DNA of 64,000 nucleotides from Rosistilla oblonga (GCF_007751715.1 NZ_CP036292.1:4471339-4535338); one strand, 5' to 3'; positions 27,572 to 38,321 are shown, numbered from the stretch's first letter. Numbers and translations are program-made. The notes: generated by a model from the sequence alone, not told the origin.

Positions 27572-29944
27572 ATGTCTTCAGTGCGTCTGGTTATCGCATG
27601 CCTCCTGCTGTGCTGTACTTGTTCCAGCTTGCGGGCCGATCTGCCGTCGTCGGTCGATGGTTTCTTGACGACGAACTGCCTGGATTGCCACAACAGCGAT
27701 ACCGCGGAAGGTGGCCTGAATCTGGAGAAGTTGCCGCGAGCTGTCGACACGCACGGACTGGCAAGCCGATGGGTCCGTATCCTGGAGCGTGTGCAGACTG
27801 GCGAGATGCCGCCGCCGGAGGACGTCGAGGTCGATGCCAAGGAATCGGCTGCGTTTACCAAGTCGCTGGCCGACTGGGTTCGCCATGAACAAGAGACCAC
27901 CGCGCAGAAGACTGGCCGCGTACCAGCCCGTCGACTGACCAATCTGCAACTGGAACGCTCCCTGCACGACCTGCTGGGGATCGATCTGCCGCTGACGCTT
28001 GCGATGGCCGACGAACAACGGACGCAAGGCTTTACGAACATCGTCGAATCGCAATCGATGTCGCATTTCCAACTGGAACAGCATCTGCGAGTCGTCGACA
28101 TCGCGTTGGACGAAGCCTTCCGCCGCGCAACGACGCCGTCGGACGAGTGGAAAAAACGCTTGCCGGCTGAAAAAATCGTCCGCACCAATCCAAAGCGACG
28201 GACCCGCGAACCGGAACTTATCGACGGCAAAGCTGTCGTCTGGAGTGGCCGGGTGATCTATTACGGTCGGATTCCCGCAACCACCGCAAAAGAGGACGGT
28301 TGGTATCGGTTCACGGTTCGAACGTCGGCGCTAAAACCGCCGAGCAATGGCGGCGTGTGGTGCACGATTCGCAGCGGGCAAGCGGTTTCGAGCGCTCCGC
28401 TGTTGTCATGGGTTGGTGCATTCGAAGCAACCGAAAAGCCCAAGCAGACGACTGTCGAAGCTTGGTTGAACAAAGGAGAGATGCTGGAGATTCGCCCCGG
28501 TGACCTAACGCTCAAGGCGGCTCGGTTTGCGAATGGCCAGATCGGTACCGGCGAAGGCGAGCCGCAAAACGTTCCCGGCGTGGCGATCGATTGGATCGAG
28601 GTCGAACGCTTCCATCCCAACGGCGACGACGCCCAGGTGCAGCAGTTTCTGTTTGGCAAACACGCCGTAAAAACCAACCGCGATCCGGCGAAAGCCGAAC
28701 TGAAGCTGGACGATCCCAAACAAGAGATCGGACGGCTGATGGCTCTTTTCGCTCGCCGCGCGTTCCGCCGCCCCGTTCCTTGGGAGGATGTGGTCCCTTA
28801 CGTCGAGATGGCACACCAAACGCTGGATGATTCGGGCGATCCGATCGAGGCGTTGAAGACCGGGTATCGCGCGCTCCTCTGTTCGCCGCGGTTCCTCTAC
28901 TTCCAAGAACAGCCAGGGCAATTGGACGACCACGCCATCGCAACGCGACTCAGTTATATGTTGCAGGGTTCCAGCCCCGATGTGGAACTGATGAAGCTGG
29001 CTGCGGCGGGCAAGCTGCGGAATCGCGAGGTTCTGCTGCAACAGATCGATCGCTTGCTGGAGGGTCCCGGTGGCCGCCAGTTTATCCGCGACCTCGCCGA
29101 CCAATGGCTCGATCTGCACTTGATCGATTTCACCGAACCCGACCGCAGACTCTACCCCGGCTTCGACGTCATAGTGCAGCAATCGATGCTCGACGAAACC
29201 CACCGCTATCTCGAAGAGATGCTGCGAGAAGACCTGCCGATCGGGTTGATCATCGATTCCGATTTCACGTTCCTCAACAGCCGCCTGGCCCGCTATTACA
29301 AGATCGATGGTGCCAAAAGCGACGTGTTGGAACGCGTTTCGTTGAAGCCGGAGGACCATCGCGGTGGACTGCTGACGCACGGATCGATTATGAAAGTGAC
29401 CGCCAACGGCACGACAACCTCGCCGGTGATCCGTGGAGTCTGGGTTTCGGAGCGATTGTTGGGCCGTGAGATCCCACCGCCGCCGGAGAGCATTCCGGCG
29501 ATCGAACCGGACGTGCGGGGAGCCAAATCGATTCGCGAACTGTTGGCCAAACACACGTCCGACGCATCCTGTGCGTCGTGTCACCGCGATATCGATCCAC
29601 CGGGCTTTGCGCTTGAGAACTTCGATCCTTCGGGCCGCTGGCGAACCAAATATGGAAACCCACGCAAAAAGAATAAGATGCCGCCGATCGATGCCGGCTT
29701 CACTATGCCCGACGGTCGGGAGTTCAAGGATCTGCAGCGTTTCCAAGAATTGGTGCTCGAAAATCCAGAACGATTGGCAGCCAATGTGGTTGATAAATTG
29801 ATCGCTTTCGGCACCGGAGCAGCTCCACGATTCGCAGATCGCGAAGCTGTCGACCAGATCGTTCAACAGACCGCCGACAGCGGATACGGATTCCGTTCGC
29901 TGATCGAAGCGACGATCACCAGCCCCTTGTTTCTAAACAAATAA
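27572..29944 (+). CDS. Secreted DUF1592/DUF1588 (PSD-type) cytochrome-like protein
   Basis: The 790-residue protein begins with a signal peptide ([19 protein letters not shown]) and has a heme-binding CxxCH motif at Cys36-Cys39-His40 (NCLDCHNSD). The order of parts matches DUF1587, DUF1595, DUF1592, DUF1588 and DUF1585: [71 protein letters not shown] and [12 protein letters not shown] second CxxCH is at Cys667-Cys670-His671. These large secreted cytochrome-like proteins are planctomycete and verrucomicrobial hallmarks with unproven function, possibly carbohydrate-related oxidation. The DUF1552 gene follows after 28 bases, the usual pairing. Confidence 0.92.
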   Translation: MSSVRLVIACLLLCCTCSSLRADLPSSVDGFLTTNCLDCHNSDTAEGGLNLEKLPRAVDTHGLASRWVRILERVQTGEMPPPEDVEVDAKESAAFTKSLADWVRHEQETTAQKTGRVPARRLTNLQLERSLHDLLGIDLPLTLAMADEQRTQGFTNIVESQSMSHFQLEQHLRVVDIALDEAFRRATTPSDEWKKRLPAEKIVRTNPKRRTREPELIDGKAVVWSGRVIYYGRIPATTAKEDGWYRFTVRTSALKPPSNGGVWCTIRSGQAVSSAPLLSWVGAFEATEKPKQTTVEAWLNKGEMLEIRPGDLTLKAARFANGQIGTGEGEPQNVPGVAIDWIEVERFHPNGDDAQVQQFLFGKHAVKTNRDPAKAELKLDDPKQEIGRLMALFARRAFRRPVPWEDVVPYVEMAHQTLDDSGDPIEALKTGYRALLCSPRFLYFQEQPGQLDDHAIATRLSYMLQGSSPDVELMKLAAAGKLRNREVLLQQIDRLLEGPGGRQFIRDLADQWLDLHLIDFTEPDRRLYPGFDVIVQQSMLDETHRYLEEMLREDLPIGLIIDSDFTFLNSRLARYYKIDGAKSDVLERVSLKPEDHRGGLLTHGSIMKVTANGTTTSPVIRGVWVSERLLGREIPPPPESIPAIEPDVRGAKSIRELLAKHTSDASCASCHRDIDPPGFALENFDPSGRWRTKYGNPRKKNKMPPIDAGFTMPDGREFKDLQRFQELVLENPERLAANVVDKLIAFGTGAAPRFADREAVDQIVQQTADSGYGFRSLIEATITSPLFLNK

Positions 29945-29972
29945 CGCACGTTGACCCCGAGGCAGAATCAAG

Positions 29973-31274
29973 ATGTTTTCATCGATCGAATTCAATTTTC
30001 GCAAACGCTTGCCCCGCCGAACGATGTTGCGCGGCACCGGCGTCTCCCTGGCGATTCCCCATCTGTCGGCGATGCAGTCGGCGTTTGCCGATCCTACGAC
30101 AAACCAGGGTCCGCCCAAACGCTTCGTCGCGATGACGCTGGGACTGGGACTGCACGGCCCCAACCTGAATCCAGCCGAAGCGGGCAAGGAGTTTAAGCCG
30201 AGCCGCTACCTGAAACCGATCGAAGACCTGCGTTCGTCTTACACCGTGATCTCGGGAAGTTCGCACCCTGGAGTCGGCGGCGGCCACAAAGCCGAAGCGA
30301 GCATCTTGACGGCTCGCAACGTCGGTGCCAGCGGCGGCGGTCGGAACTCGATCTCGCTGGACCAATACATGGCCAAGCATCTCGGTGGCGAGACGCGATT
30401 CCCGTCGTTGGTGCTCAGCAGCGCCGGCAGCAACAGCCCGTCTTACACCGACAACGGATCGATGATCCCGGCGCAAGACCGCCCCTCGCGGCTGTTCGAC
30501 CAGTTGTTTGTCGACGATTCGCCGGCGGCTCGCGACCAACAAGCCCAGCGAGTTCGCGAGGGCCGCAGCATCATGGACCTCGTGTCGGACGACGCCAAGC
30601 GATTGTCGAATTCGCTGGGAGCCTCGGATCGCGACCGCATGGATGCCTACTTCACAAGTGTCCGCGATCTCGAGCTTCGCATGGCGGCGTCGGAGGAATG
30701 GGCGTTGCGTCCAAAACCAAAAGTCGACGCGAAACGCCCCATCGATATCGGAAACGGCAACGACTTTGTCGGCCGCCAGCGATTGATGAGCGATATGATT
30801 CGGTTGGCTCTGGAGACCGATTCGACTCGCTATATCGTCTACCATCTGGGCGGCAGCGGCGGCGTCGTACCGTTGCCCGGCGTCGAAGAAGGCTACCACT
30901 CGCTCAGCCACCACGGTTTGGACGAAGAAAAGCTGGAGCAACTGGCGGTCGTCGAAACCGCGATCATCGCGGCTTGGGGCGATTTCCTTCGCTCGCTGGG
31001 ACAGACCGACGATCAAGGCAATTCGCTGTTGGACCAAACCTCGGTTCTGTTGACCAGCAACCTTGGCAACGCGTCGAATCACAGCAACCAGAACATGCCG
31101 GTGCTGTTGGCTGGCGGTGGCTTCCGACACGGCCAGCACCTCGCGTTCGACACGAAAAATAACTACCCGCTGCCAAATCTTTACGTCAGCCTGCTGCAGG
31201 ACCAAGGGCTGCCGGTCGATCAGTTTGCCAGCGGCACATCGACGATGCGGGGTCTCGAATTCAAGAATGCCTAA
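29973..31274 (+). CDS. Secreted DUF1552 protein
   Basis: The 433-residue protein begins with a Tat-like signal: a twin-Arg [10 protein letters not shown] near residues 13-22, then a short hydrophobic segment. DUF1552 features include [33 protein letters not shown] and the late [26 protein letters not shown] and [24 protein letters not shown] parts. The last one is similar to the metal/sulfatase-like end of DUF1501 proteins. The gene stands directly behind DUF1592, as in most planctomycetes. Both proteins are probably exported and act together, but the reaction is not known. Confidence 0.92.
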   Translation: MFSSIEFNFRKRLPRRTMLRGTGVSLAIPHLSAMQSAFADPTTNQGPPKRFVAMTLGLGLHGPNLNPAEAGKEFKPSRYLKPIEDLRSSYTVISGSSHPGVGGGHKAEASILTARNVGASGGGRNSISLDQYMAKHLGGETRFPSLVLSSAGSNSPSYTDNGSMIPAQDRPSRLFDQLFVDDSPAARDQQAQRVREGRSIMDLVSDDAKRLSNSLGASDRDRMDAYFTSVRDLELRMAASEEWALRPKPKVDAKRPIDIGNGNDFVGRQRLMSDMIRLALETDSTRYIVYHLGGSGGVVPLPGVEEGYHSLSHHGLDEEKLEQLAVVETAIIAAWGDFLRSLGQTDDQGNSLLDQTSVLLTSNLGNASNHSNQNMPVLLAGGGFRHGQHLAFDTKNNYPLPNLYVSLLQDQGLPVDQFASGTSTMRGLEFKNA

Positions 31275-31403
31275 GTTTGCCATCCCCCTTGACTGGAATT
31301 CGATGCGACAAAACGTGACGAATGAACTCCAATTCAAGTTGATCGGTTGACATTTCGCGAATGAAACCCTAGATTCCGAAAGCTCTTTAGAAGCCCACTT
31401 AAT

Positions 31404-31420
31404 GGATTGATTTTCAATCC
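31404..31420 (+). terminator. Possible hairpin terminator after the DUF1552 gene
   Basis: GGATTGA and TCAATCC form a perfect 7-bp stem with a TTT loop, about 130 bases after the DUF1552 stop. There is no T-run behind it, so termination activity is doubtful. Confidence 0.25.
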
Positions 31421-31485
31421 CTTCGGTTGATGCACCTCCCCGTGGCGACGGGCCCCGCCACACGCCCCATATGAGCCTCCAAGGC

Positions 31486-34400
31486 ATGACTGTTGAAATT
31501 GAAGCCATCGCACGCGAAACCGGGTGCGATGCCGCAAGTTTAAAGATTGCTTTACCTCTGATTCGCCAAGGCTATCTGCCGCCCTTCCTGGCGCGTTATC
31601 GCCGCGACGAACTCAACGGAGTCTCCGAATCTGCGCTGTGGCTGTTGCACGGTGCGGTCTCGCGAGAGCAGTCGATCGATCAGCGCCGCACCGAGCTGCT
31701 GCAACTGGCCGAACGATCGACCTGCGTCGACACCGCATTGGACAAAGCGATCCGGCTGGCGAACTCGGGGCGACACTTCGACCGTCTGACTCGGCTGATT
31801 CGCAACCGCAATAGCGTTCTGGACGACGCTTGCCGGCTGGCGATTCGCGTGCTCAATCCTAAAGAGGACGACACCGCTGATCTGCAAGCGATCGCCACCG
31901 AAGTCCTCGGGGCTGAAGACAACAAAGCCGCATCGGCTGTCGAACGCTTGGACGACGCTCTGCTTCGCGAGCTGCCCAACAACCAAGAACTGATTGGGAT
32001 CGCAACCAATTGGTTGATGCGAAACGCCAAGATCAAGATTGGCAAGGTCTTCGATCCGCACGGCGAATCGGATGAACCCAACAAAGAAGCCGCCGACGCC
32101 AAACCGAGCCAACCGAGTGGCAGCGGTGCGGGCGAAGCAAAGGCTAACGAAACCAAAGAACCAGTAGAAGCTGCTGCTACCGAAGCTGAAAAGCCGGCCG
32201 CCGAAGCTGCTGCCAGCGAAACGGCAGCTGCAGAAACCGAGCCGACCAGCGAAGCCGCTGCTGTTGAAACCAACGCCGAACCGGCAGCTGCGACCGAGGC
32301 TGCCGAACCCGTTGCCAGCGAACAAGCTGCCGCAGCGGAAGCTTCCGAACCGCCAGCCGATGCAACAGCGCCGGCCGCCGAAGCAACCGACGCCGCGGAA
32401 ACGCCTGCCGAAGCGAGCACCCCGGAAACCAGTGGCGAGTCCACACCGCTGGAAACATGGTCCCAAGACGCTCCCGCCAAGAAAAAGAAGGGTGGCAAGG
32501 GCGATGGATCGACCAAGGTCAAGCAGCAAGAAGCTGCCAAGCGAGCCAAGAAAAAGGTATCGCCGCGACAACGCCGCCGCCGCTGGTTGGTGGGCGTTCT
32601 CGAACCATTGGCCAACAAAAAATTCGCGCCAAACAAATTGTCGGCGTTCCAGATCCTGATGCTTGCCCGTGGTTTGCGTTCGAGCGTCGTCGAAGCTTCG
32701 TTCGACTACAACCGTGGCGAACTGATGCAGCAACTGCAGAAGTCGGCCGCGCGTTTGAACCCACACATCAGCGACCGATTGTCGGCAGCGGCGACCACCG
32801 CCGAAGCCGCCTTGTGCGCTGCTGCAGAAGAAGCCTTCTGGGACCGCCAGCTCGATTACGCCGCAGAACGCTTGGTCGACGTGATCGCCGACAGCTTCCG
32901 CGAATTGGTGCTCCGCGAACCAACCACCGCTCGTGGCCTGATCGCGATCGACGCCGTCGGCCCGCGCACCGCAGCCCTGGCTGTGCTCGATGGCAACGGC
33001 AAACTGTTGCATACCGAAGACGTTCCCTGCCAATTGTCCAAGACAATGCGGGAGCAGATGGTGACGAAGCTGGGCGAATTGTGCCACCAGTTCCACGTCG
33101 ACAAGATCGTGATCAGCAACGGGCCTGCCCGACGGAACTGCTTGATCGCGTTGACCGAACTGCTGAAGCAGACTCAAGCTGGCAGCTTGCACTGGACTCT
33201 CGCCGACCGTTCGGGAGCCGACCTGTTTGCATCGGCTGACGCCAGCGACCCGGTGATCCGCCAAACGCCGCGACGCTTCCGCGCCGCCGCTTGGATCGGA
33301 ATGCAACTGCTCGACCCGATCTCGGCTTACACCAAGATCGATTACCCGCGACTGCGTCTCGCTTCGTACCAACGCGAACTCGATGAAACCGCGTTGGCTA
33401 AATCGCTGCTGCACGTGATGACCAGCGGCATCGCAGCGAAGGGAGCCGACCTCAACGGCGACGACATCGGTTGGTTGACTCAACTGCCAGGCGTCACCCG
33501 CGACTTCGCCAAAGAAATCGACCGTCGCCGCCGCGAAGAACTGTTCACATCCCGCGATCAACTCGCCGAACTCGGTGAACTGGACGAAGCCGATCGCCGG
33601 CAAATGATTCCGTTCCTGCGAGTCTTCGGCGGAACACAGGCACTGGACGCAACGCTGATCCACCCCGACGACTATGCGTTGGCGGAAAAGCTGTGCAAGA
33701 CGATCGACATCCCGATGCCCGACGCGGCTCCTCCCGGATATCAACCACCGAACTACGAAGTGGTTGAAGCCGCCGAACCTGCAACCGACGGCGCTGCCCC
33801 GGTTGTTGTGATTGGCGAAGGCGAAAGCGACACCGAACCCGCTGGATTTGCGATCCCCGACGCGGAAACGGAGACCGACGCCGAGGAACAACCTGCGGGC
33901 GATTCGGCCGAAACAAGCGTCACCGACGCTCAACCGGCTGCGGAAACCGAAGCTGCAGGCGAAGCTGCAGGCGAACCAGCAGCGACGGAAGAACCCGCCG
34001 CTGAAAGCGAAGCTGTCGCAACGGAAGAGCCAGCCGCCGAAACAACCGAAGCACCGGCGGAAGCACCTGCTGCCGAAGGCGAATCAAGCGAAGCGGCACC
34101 TGCCGAGGAAAGCTCCGAAGCTGCTGCCGAATCGGCACCACAAGCAGAACCAGCTCCCGCGCCGCTGCCGATGCCAAAACATCCGCTGCCCGAGCGATCG
34201 GCTGTCGACAAGGTGATCAAGGAATGGCAGGTCGGACGCCATCGGGTCAACCAAATCGTCCACTGGCTGTGCGAACCGTTCTCGGTACCGAAGGTCGAAC
34301 TGGCACCTGTCGCACTGATGCCGCTGATTCCAAAACTGGACAACCTGAAGCCGGGCGACCTCGTGTCGGGCGTCGTTGTTGGTGTGGCGAAGTTCGGCGT

Positions 34401-35214
34401 CTTTGTCGAACTCGGCCCCGACTGCAGCGGCCTGATCCATGTCAGCCGAATGTCGAAGGGATTTGTCGAAGATCCCCACGAAGTCGTTCAAGTCGGCGAC
34501 GTCGTCAACGCATATGTCACCGCAATTGAATCGGGACGCCGACGCGTTGCCCTTTCGGTGATGTCGCCTGCGGAAGAGCAAGCAGCCTCCGAAGCGCGAT
34601 CTCGCCGCGACAACGACCGCGGTGGACGCGAGCACGGAAACCGCGGCCAACAACGTGGTGGTGGCAACCGAAATGCAGCCGGCGGAAATCGCGGCGGCCA
34701 AGCTGCTGGCAACGGACCTAACCAAGGGAACCGTGGCGGCGGCCGAGGCGACCGAGCGAACCAATCGGGTCGAGGCGGTCCACGCCGCGACGGTGGTGGA
34801 CGCGGCGGACGCGATGGTGGCCGCGGTCGCGACGACCGAGGACGAGGCCGAACGCCTCAACCGCGGACGTTCACCGTCACCAGCTCCAAAGAACCAGAGA
34901 AGCAGATCTCCGATTCGATGAAAACGGGCGAAGAACCGTTGCGATCGTTTGGTGCTTTGATGCAGTTCTACCAAGAGAAAACTGAACCGGTAAAACCAGC
35001 TGCTGCAGCGTCCAAGGAATCGAAGAAGTCCGACAACGAAGCGGCCCCAGCGACACCAGTTGCTGCGGAAGCCCCGGCCCCCGCGAGCGACAAGGCTCCG
35101 GAAACCGAAGCCGCTGCTCCAAAAACCGTCGAACTGCCGAAAGAGACCGACAACGCGAAGCCCGCCGCCGACGAGAACGCTTCGGCCAACGCCGATGCGA
35201 ACAAGGGGAACTGA
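31486..35214 (+). CDS. Divergent Tex-family S1 RNA-binding protein with large disordered Ala/Glu and RGG regions
   Basis: The 1242-residue protein starts at MTVEIEAIARETGC, matching the Tex N-terminus; an ATG five codons earlier is possible. The Tex N-domain has LIRQGYLPPFLARYRRDEL. Residues about 201-325 are an Ala/Glu-rich disordered segment ending in a Lys-rich stretch. Then follow the central helical and YqgF-like core (GLIAIDAVGPRTAALAVLDG), the HhH part (ADLNGDDIGWLTQLPGV) and a second Ala/Glu-rich segment at about 761-895. An S1 domain lies at about 955-1025 (KPGDLVSGVVVGVAKFGVFV, GLIHVSRMS). An Arg/Gly/Asn-rich RGG-type region is at about 1039-1128, with an acidic tail. Normal Tex proteins have about 770 residues without these arms. 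It is expected to bind RNA and ribonucleoprotein. Confidence 0.85.
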   Translation: MTVEIEAIARETGCDAASLKIALPLIRQGYLPPFLARYRRDELNGVSESALWLLHGAVSREQSIDQRRTELLQLAERSTCVDTALDKAIRLANSGRHFDRLTRLIRNRNSVLDDACRLAIRVLNPKEDDTADLQAIATEVLGAEDNKAASAVERLDDALLRELPNNQELIGIATNWLMRNAKIKIGKVFDPHGESDEPNKEAADAKPSQPSGSGAGEAKANETKEPVEAAATEAEKPAAEAAASETAAAETEPTSEAAAVETNAEPAAATEAAEPVASEQAAAAEASEPPADATAPAAEATDAAETPAEASTPETSGESTPLETWSQDAPAKKKKGGKGDGSTKVKQQEAAKRAKKKVSPRQRRRRWLVGVLEPLANKKFAPNKLSAFQILMLARGLRSSVVEASFDYNRGELMQQLQKSAARLNPHISDRLSAAATTAEAALCAAAEEAFWDRQLDYAAERLVDVIADSFRELVLREPTTARGLIAIDAVGPRTAALAVLDGNGKLLHTEDVPCQLSKTMREQMVTKLGELCHQFHVDKIVISNGPARRNCLIALTELLKQTQAGSLHWTLADRSGADLFASADASDPVIRQTPRRFRAAAWIGMQLLDPISAYTKIDYPRLRLASYQRELDETALAKSLLHVMTSGIAAKGADLNGDDIGWLTQLPGVTRDFAKEIDRRRREELFTSRDQLAELGELDEADRRQMIPFLRVFGGTQALDATLIHPDDYALAEKLCKTIDIPMPDAAPPGYQPPNYEVVEAAEPATDGAAPVVVIGEGESDTEPAGFAIPDAETETDAEEQPAGDSAETSVTDAQPAAETEAAGEAAGEPAATEEPAAESEAVATEEPAAETTEAPAEAPAAEGESSEAAPAEESSEAAAESAPQAEPAPAPLPMPKHPLPERSAVDKVIKEWQVGRHRVNQIVHWLCEPFSVPKVELAPVALMPLIPKLDNLKPGDLVSGVVVGVAKFGVFVELGPDCSGLIHVSRMSKGFVEDPHEVVQVGDVVNAYVTAIESGRRRVALSVMSPAEEQAASEARSRRDNDRGGREHGNRGQQRGGGNRNAAGGNRGGQAAGNGPNQGNRGGGRGDRANQSGRGGPRRDGGGRGGRDGGRGRDDRGRGRTPQPRTFTVTSSKEPEKQISDSMKTGEEPLRSFGALMQFYQEKTEPVKPAAAASKESKKSDNEAAPATPVAAEAPAPASDKAPETEAAAPKTVELPKETDNAKPAADENASANADANKGN

Positions 35215-35705
35215 TGAGCGGCGAGGATTTCTCCAATCGTCTCGACGCGGCCATCCAACGTGGCCGCCAGCGGGGACTGCACGAGCAGGCCGCTGCCAAA
35301 AAGGAAGCGATGAGTGAAGAGGAGCTGCGTCACCTGCACAGCTCCTACCGCCTGTCGCTTTCGGATCGGATCGAAAAGGCTGTCGCTCAACTCGCAAGCC
35401 ACTTCCCCGGCTTTCAAACCGAAACGCTGTTCGGTGAAAAGGGCTGGGGAGCCGCGTGTGGCCGCGACGATCTGAGCATGGAACGCGGACGCCGCACGAA
35501 TCGCTTCAGCCGACTGGAGATGACGATCCGCCCGCTGAACGAATACATGGTCCTCGAACTCAAGGGGAAAGGGACCGTGTCGAACAAAGAGGTCTTCAAT
35601 CGAAGCCACTTCACCGAGCTGACCGAAGTCGACGTCGCCGAGTTCGAGCGACTGATCGATGCCTGGGTCGTCGAATACGCCGAACGATTCGCAAGCCAAA
35701 ACTAA
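35214..35705 (+). CDS. Hypothetical protein coupled to the Tex-like gene
   Basis: The 163-residue soluble protein starts one base before the end of the Tex-like stop codon (TGATG), so translation is probably coupled. The N-terminal 55 residues are helical and charged (LDAAIQRGRQRG, EEELRHLHSSYRLSLSDRI). The rest looks like an alpha/beta fold with FGEKGWGAACGRDDLSM, RFSRLEMTIRPL and LELKGKGTVSNKEVFNR. No known family was recognised. The coupling makes a partner role for the Tex-like protein possible, which is inference only. Confidence 0.75.
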   Translation: MSGEDFSNRLDAAIQRGRQRGLHEQAAAKKEAMSEEELRHLHSSYRLSLSDRIEKAVAQLASHFPGFQTETLFGEKGWGAACGRDDLSMERGRRTNRFSRLEMTIRPLNEYMVLELKGKGTVSNKEVFNRSHFTELTEVDVAEFERLIDAWVVEYAERFASQN

Positions 35706-35949
35706 GCGACATGGCTAGCTAAGGCTCTTCCACAGAGAGCCGCTTCACCCGCGGCCTTCCGCCGAGCCGCCGCAGGCCGTTAACTCAACGACCTTCTACT
35801 CGGCGAGCGATTGCGAGCCCCAATCGCTGCACAAACTTGCCAGACACTCCGCGGGAATCGACTCCCCTAACTGTCACCAAGCGATAGATTGACTTCGTGA
35901 CAGCGGGAAGGAACAGGGAGCTAACGCGGTTCCGCGTGGCGAACCAGAA

Positions 35950-37179
35950 TTACTGCGAGTCCTGTCCGTCGCCGGATTCTTGCGGCTGCTGATCCTCGCC
36001 CAACTGCGACTCCAACTGTTGCACTCGCTCCAGCAATTGCTCGACCTGGCGTCGCAACCGCACAACCTCACTCTGCTCCTTTGCGTCGGGCGCCGGTGCA
36101 GCGTCAGGAGTCGGAATTCGTCGCGAGGATGTAGGTGCGGGAGTTGGAATAGCCGGCGGTGCTGGAGCCGCAAACGACTCAGCCGGAGCTTGACGCGGCA
36201 TCTGGCGGGCAGGTCGCGGGCCCAAGATTCCGTCGAGCGTGCGTCCGACGTCTTGCAAGATCTCACCGACGTTGGCTCCCGGACGGATCACGATCCCAGG
36301 CACCATGTCGCCGCGATCGTCGGCGACCGCACCGGGCAGCGGCTGCCCCGAATCTGCCAGAGTGATCTTTTTGCGACGAAGAACGCGATCCTGATAGTAT
36401 CCGATCTCGACCGATTCGCCCGCCTGAGCGTTTTGCATGTAGGTGGTCAATTCGCGAGCACCATACATCACCTGACCATCGATCGAAACGATCGTATCGC
36501 CGGGGCGGATACCGACCGATTCAGCTGGCGATTGCGCAGTGACCGAGATGACGCGAGCACCTCGCAAGACGGGAGCACCACCCAAGGGAGCGGAGGCATC
36601 TTCGACCGTGACGCCCAAGATTCCTCGCGATGGGCCCATCGATGGATCTCCCGCACCGGGGATCTCGCGCGGAACATCGTCAGCCGAGGGTGGCGGGGCG
36701 TCGGACATGGCCGCTCGCAATTCAAACAACAGTCCCTCGCGGGAGACTTCGATCGCTACCGGATCTCCGGCCCGCAACTTAGTCAGCGCGGACGAAACGT
36801 CTTCGATCGAATTCGTCTGCACACCGTTGAGACCGGTAAGGATATCGCCTTCCAAGACACCTGCTTGAGCAGCCGGCGAGAGTTCACGAACGCTCAATAC
36901 GGTAAGCCCCGTACGGTCGCGACGCTCTTCGGCAACGACGCCCAGCGACGGACGTTTCTGGGTTTCAGCGGAGGGCTGCGGCGCTTGCTGCTGCAGTGAA
37001 TAAGGTTCCGGTAACGGGCTCGACGAACCGGGTTGGGCCGGCGTTTCGCCGATCACATCGGGCGCCGCCGGGACGGGTTCGGGGAGCTGTTGTGCAGCAG
37101 CGGACTGAACCATCAACGCGGCGGCCAACGGAATCGGACAAGCAAACAAGACGGCCGACTTTTTGAATCGCCTGAACAT
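35950..37179 (-). CDS. Secreted protein with two PDZ domains and C-terminal coiled coil
   Basis: The 409-residue protein begins with a signal peptide (MFRRFKKSAVLFACPIPLAA, cleavage likely after AAA). A Pro/Gln-rich linker precedes PDZ 1 at about 80-165 (GLTVLSVRELSPAAQAGVLE, GDILTGLNG). PDZ 2 is at about 190-290 (RGILGVTVED, SPAESVGIRPGDTIVSIDG). A Pro/Ala-rich stretch is followed by a heptad-like coiled coil (VVRLRRQVEQLLERVQQLES). No protease domain is present, so this is a PDZ adaptor rather than a DegP-type protease. Periplasmic, function unknown. Its start region overlaps, on the opposite strand, a long open frame leading into the GNAT gene. Confidence 0.88.
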   Translation of the reverse strand: MFRRFKKSAVLFACPIPLAAALMVQSAAAQQLPEPVPAAPDVIGETPAQPGSSSPLPEPYSLQQQAPQPSAETQKRPSLGVVAEERRDRTGLTVLSVRELSPAAQAGVLEGDILTGLNGVQTNSIEDVSSALTKLRAGDPVAIEVSREGLLFELRAAMSDAPPPSADDVPREIPGAGDPSMGPSRGILGVTVEDASAPLGGAPVLRGARVISVTAQSPAESVGIRPGDTIVSIDGQVMYGARELTTYMQNAQAGESVEIGYYQDRVLRRKKITLADSGQPLPGAVADDRGDMVPGIVIRPGANVGEILQDVGRTLDGILGPRPARQMPRQAPAESFAAPAPPAIPTPAPTSSRRIPTPDAAPAPDAKEQSEVVRLRRQVEQLLERVQQLESQLGEDQQPQESGDGQDSQ

Positions 37180-37284
37180 CGCGGATCTCCCTCTGATCGA
37201 TTTGGATTGGAACGACTACATTGTAACGGGAAGGCGGGGATCCTCCGCAAGCGACATCCCAAACATTCCCCCCGCCCGTGCCCC

Positions 37285-37290
37285 GGAGAA
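37285..37290 (+). promoter_or_regulatory. Ribosome binding site that supports a TTG start for the GNAT gene
   Basis: GGAGAA lies 7 bases before the TTG at 37298. It favours that start over an ATG at 37163, which would overlap the coding start of the divergent PDZ gene. Confidence 0.5.
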
Positions 37291-37297
37291 CCGAATC

Positions 37298-38221
37298 TTG
37301 AACGACTTAGAAATTCGCCCACCTCGCCCCGAGGAATCGCCGCAAATCGTCAACCTGCTGACCGCCGGCGAATCGGAAATGCGCCGCCACCTGATCACAT
37401 CCTCCGTCGCCGGGGCACTCAAAAACCCCGACGCGACAACGATTGGACTGGTGGCCGCTCGCGGTGAGAACTTGGTCGGTGCGGCGATCGCTTCGGCTCT
37501 CCCCGGCGGAACCGCGGTGCTTGTCGGGCTGAGAATCGCCGCCGAAGAACTCGACGCAGACGAATCCAACGCCGCCGCGATCGCTGAACCGCTCTTCAAA
37601 GCGACTCTCGGTTACCTACACACTCTGGGCGCCAACTTCATCCAGTCGACGTGCGCGACCGAATCGGCTCCTAAGGAATTGAGCGCCGTCGGATTCCAAC
37701 ACCTTGCCGACCTGCAATACCTTTCGGCGGAAGCCGCATCGATGCCAGATACCGCATCGCCCGACCTCGAATTCATCGCCGCCGCCGATCTGCCGGAGGG
37801 CGAACTGGTAGAATTGGTCGCACAAACCTACATCGATACGCGGGATTGCCCTTCGATGAGCCAATATCGCAGCGCCGCAGAGACGCTTGCCTCCTACCAA
37901 GCGATGCCACAATACGATCCGGCAGCCTGGCGAATCGCAAAACAAGATGGCAAGCCGATCGGTTGCGTGCTGACGATGCCGTTTGCCGATTCGAACGCTC
38001 TGGAACTGACCTACATGGGGATCGTCCCGGACGCTCGCGGAAATCGCTGGGGCGAAGCGTTGGTAGCGGAAGCCGCCCGGATCGCCCGAGAGCGTTCGCT
38101 GCAAACGATTAACTTAGGCGTCGATCGCGATAACGCCCCAGCTCAAACCGTTTACGAGCGGTTTGGCTTCACGCCATTTTATGGCGAAGCGGTTTGGGGC
38201 CTCAGGATCGATCCCGCGTAG
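37298..38221 (+). CDS. GNAT-family N-acetyltransferase (tandem-type)
   Basis: The protein has 307 residues from the TTG start. The C-terminal half is a typical GNAT fold. IGCVLTMPFADSNALELTYMGIVPDARGNRWGEALVAEA holds the acetyl-CoA loop (RGNRWG), followed by a DNAPAQTVYERFGFTPFY end. The N-terminal half (EIRPPRPEESPQIVNLLTAG, VGAAIASALPGGTAVLVGLR) looks like a degenerate second GNAT domain. The substrate is unknown. The frame is open upstream to an ATG at 37163, but that part overlaps the divergent gene and has no GNAT features. Confidence 0.85.
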   Translation: MNDLEIRPPRPEESPQIVNLLTAGESEMRRHLITSSVAGALKNPDATTIGLVAARGENLVGAAIASALPGGTAVLVGLRIAAEELDADESNAAAIAEPLFKATLGYLHTLGANFIQSTCATESAPKELSAVGFQHLADLQYLSAEAASMPDTASPDLEFIAAADLPEGELVELVAQTYIDTRDCPSMSQYRSAAETLASYQAMPQYDPAAWRIAKQDGKPIGCVLTMPFADSNALELTYMGIVPDARGNRWGEALVAEAARIARERSLQTINLGVDRDNAPAQTVYERFGFTPFYGEAVWGLRIDPA

Positions 38222-38321
38222 AGAGCGCGGGAGAGAATTTGGAGAGCTTGCGGCTCAGCGATCCACCCTCAAGTCGATCGCCGAGCCATCGGAAACGGGG
38301 AGATCCCCGCGATGGAAATGC

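Noticed and set aside
31552-33933. Long minus-strand frame opposite the Tex-like gene
   Set aside because: The plus strand carries Tex motifs and an S1 domain. The opposite frame is Arg/Gly/Phe-rich shadow of Ala/Glu codons.
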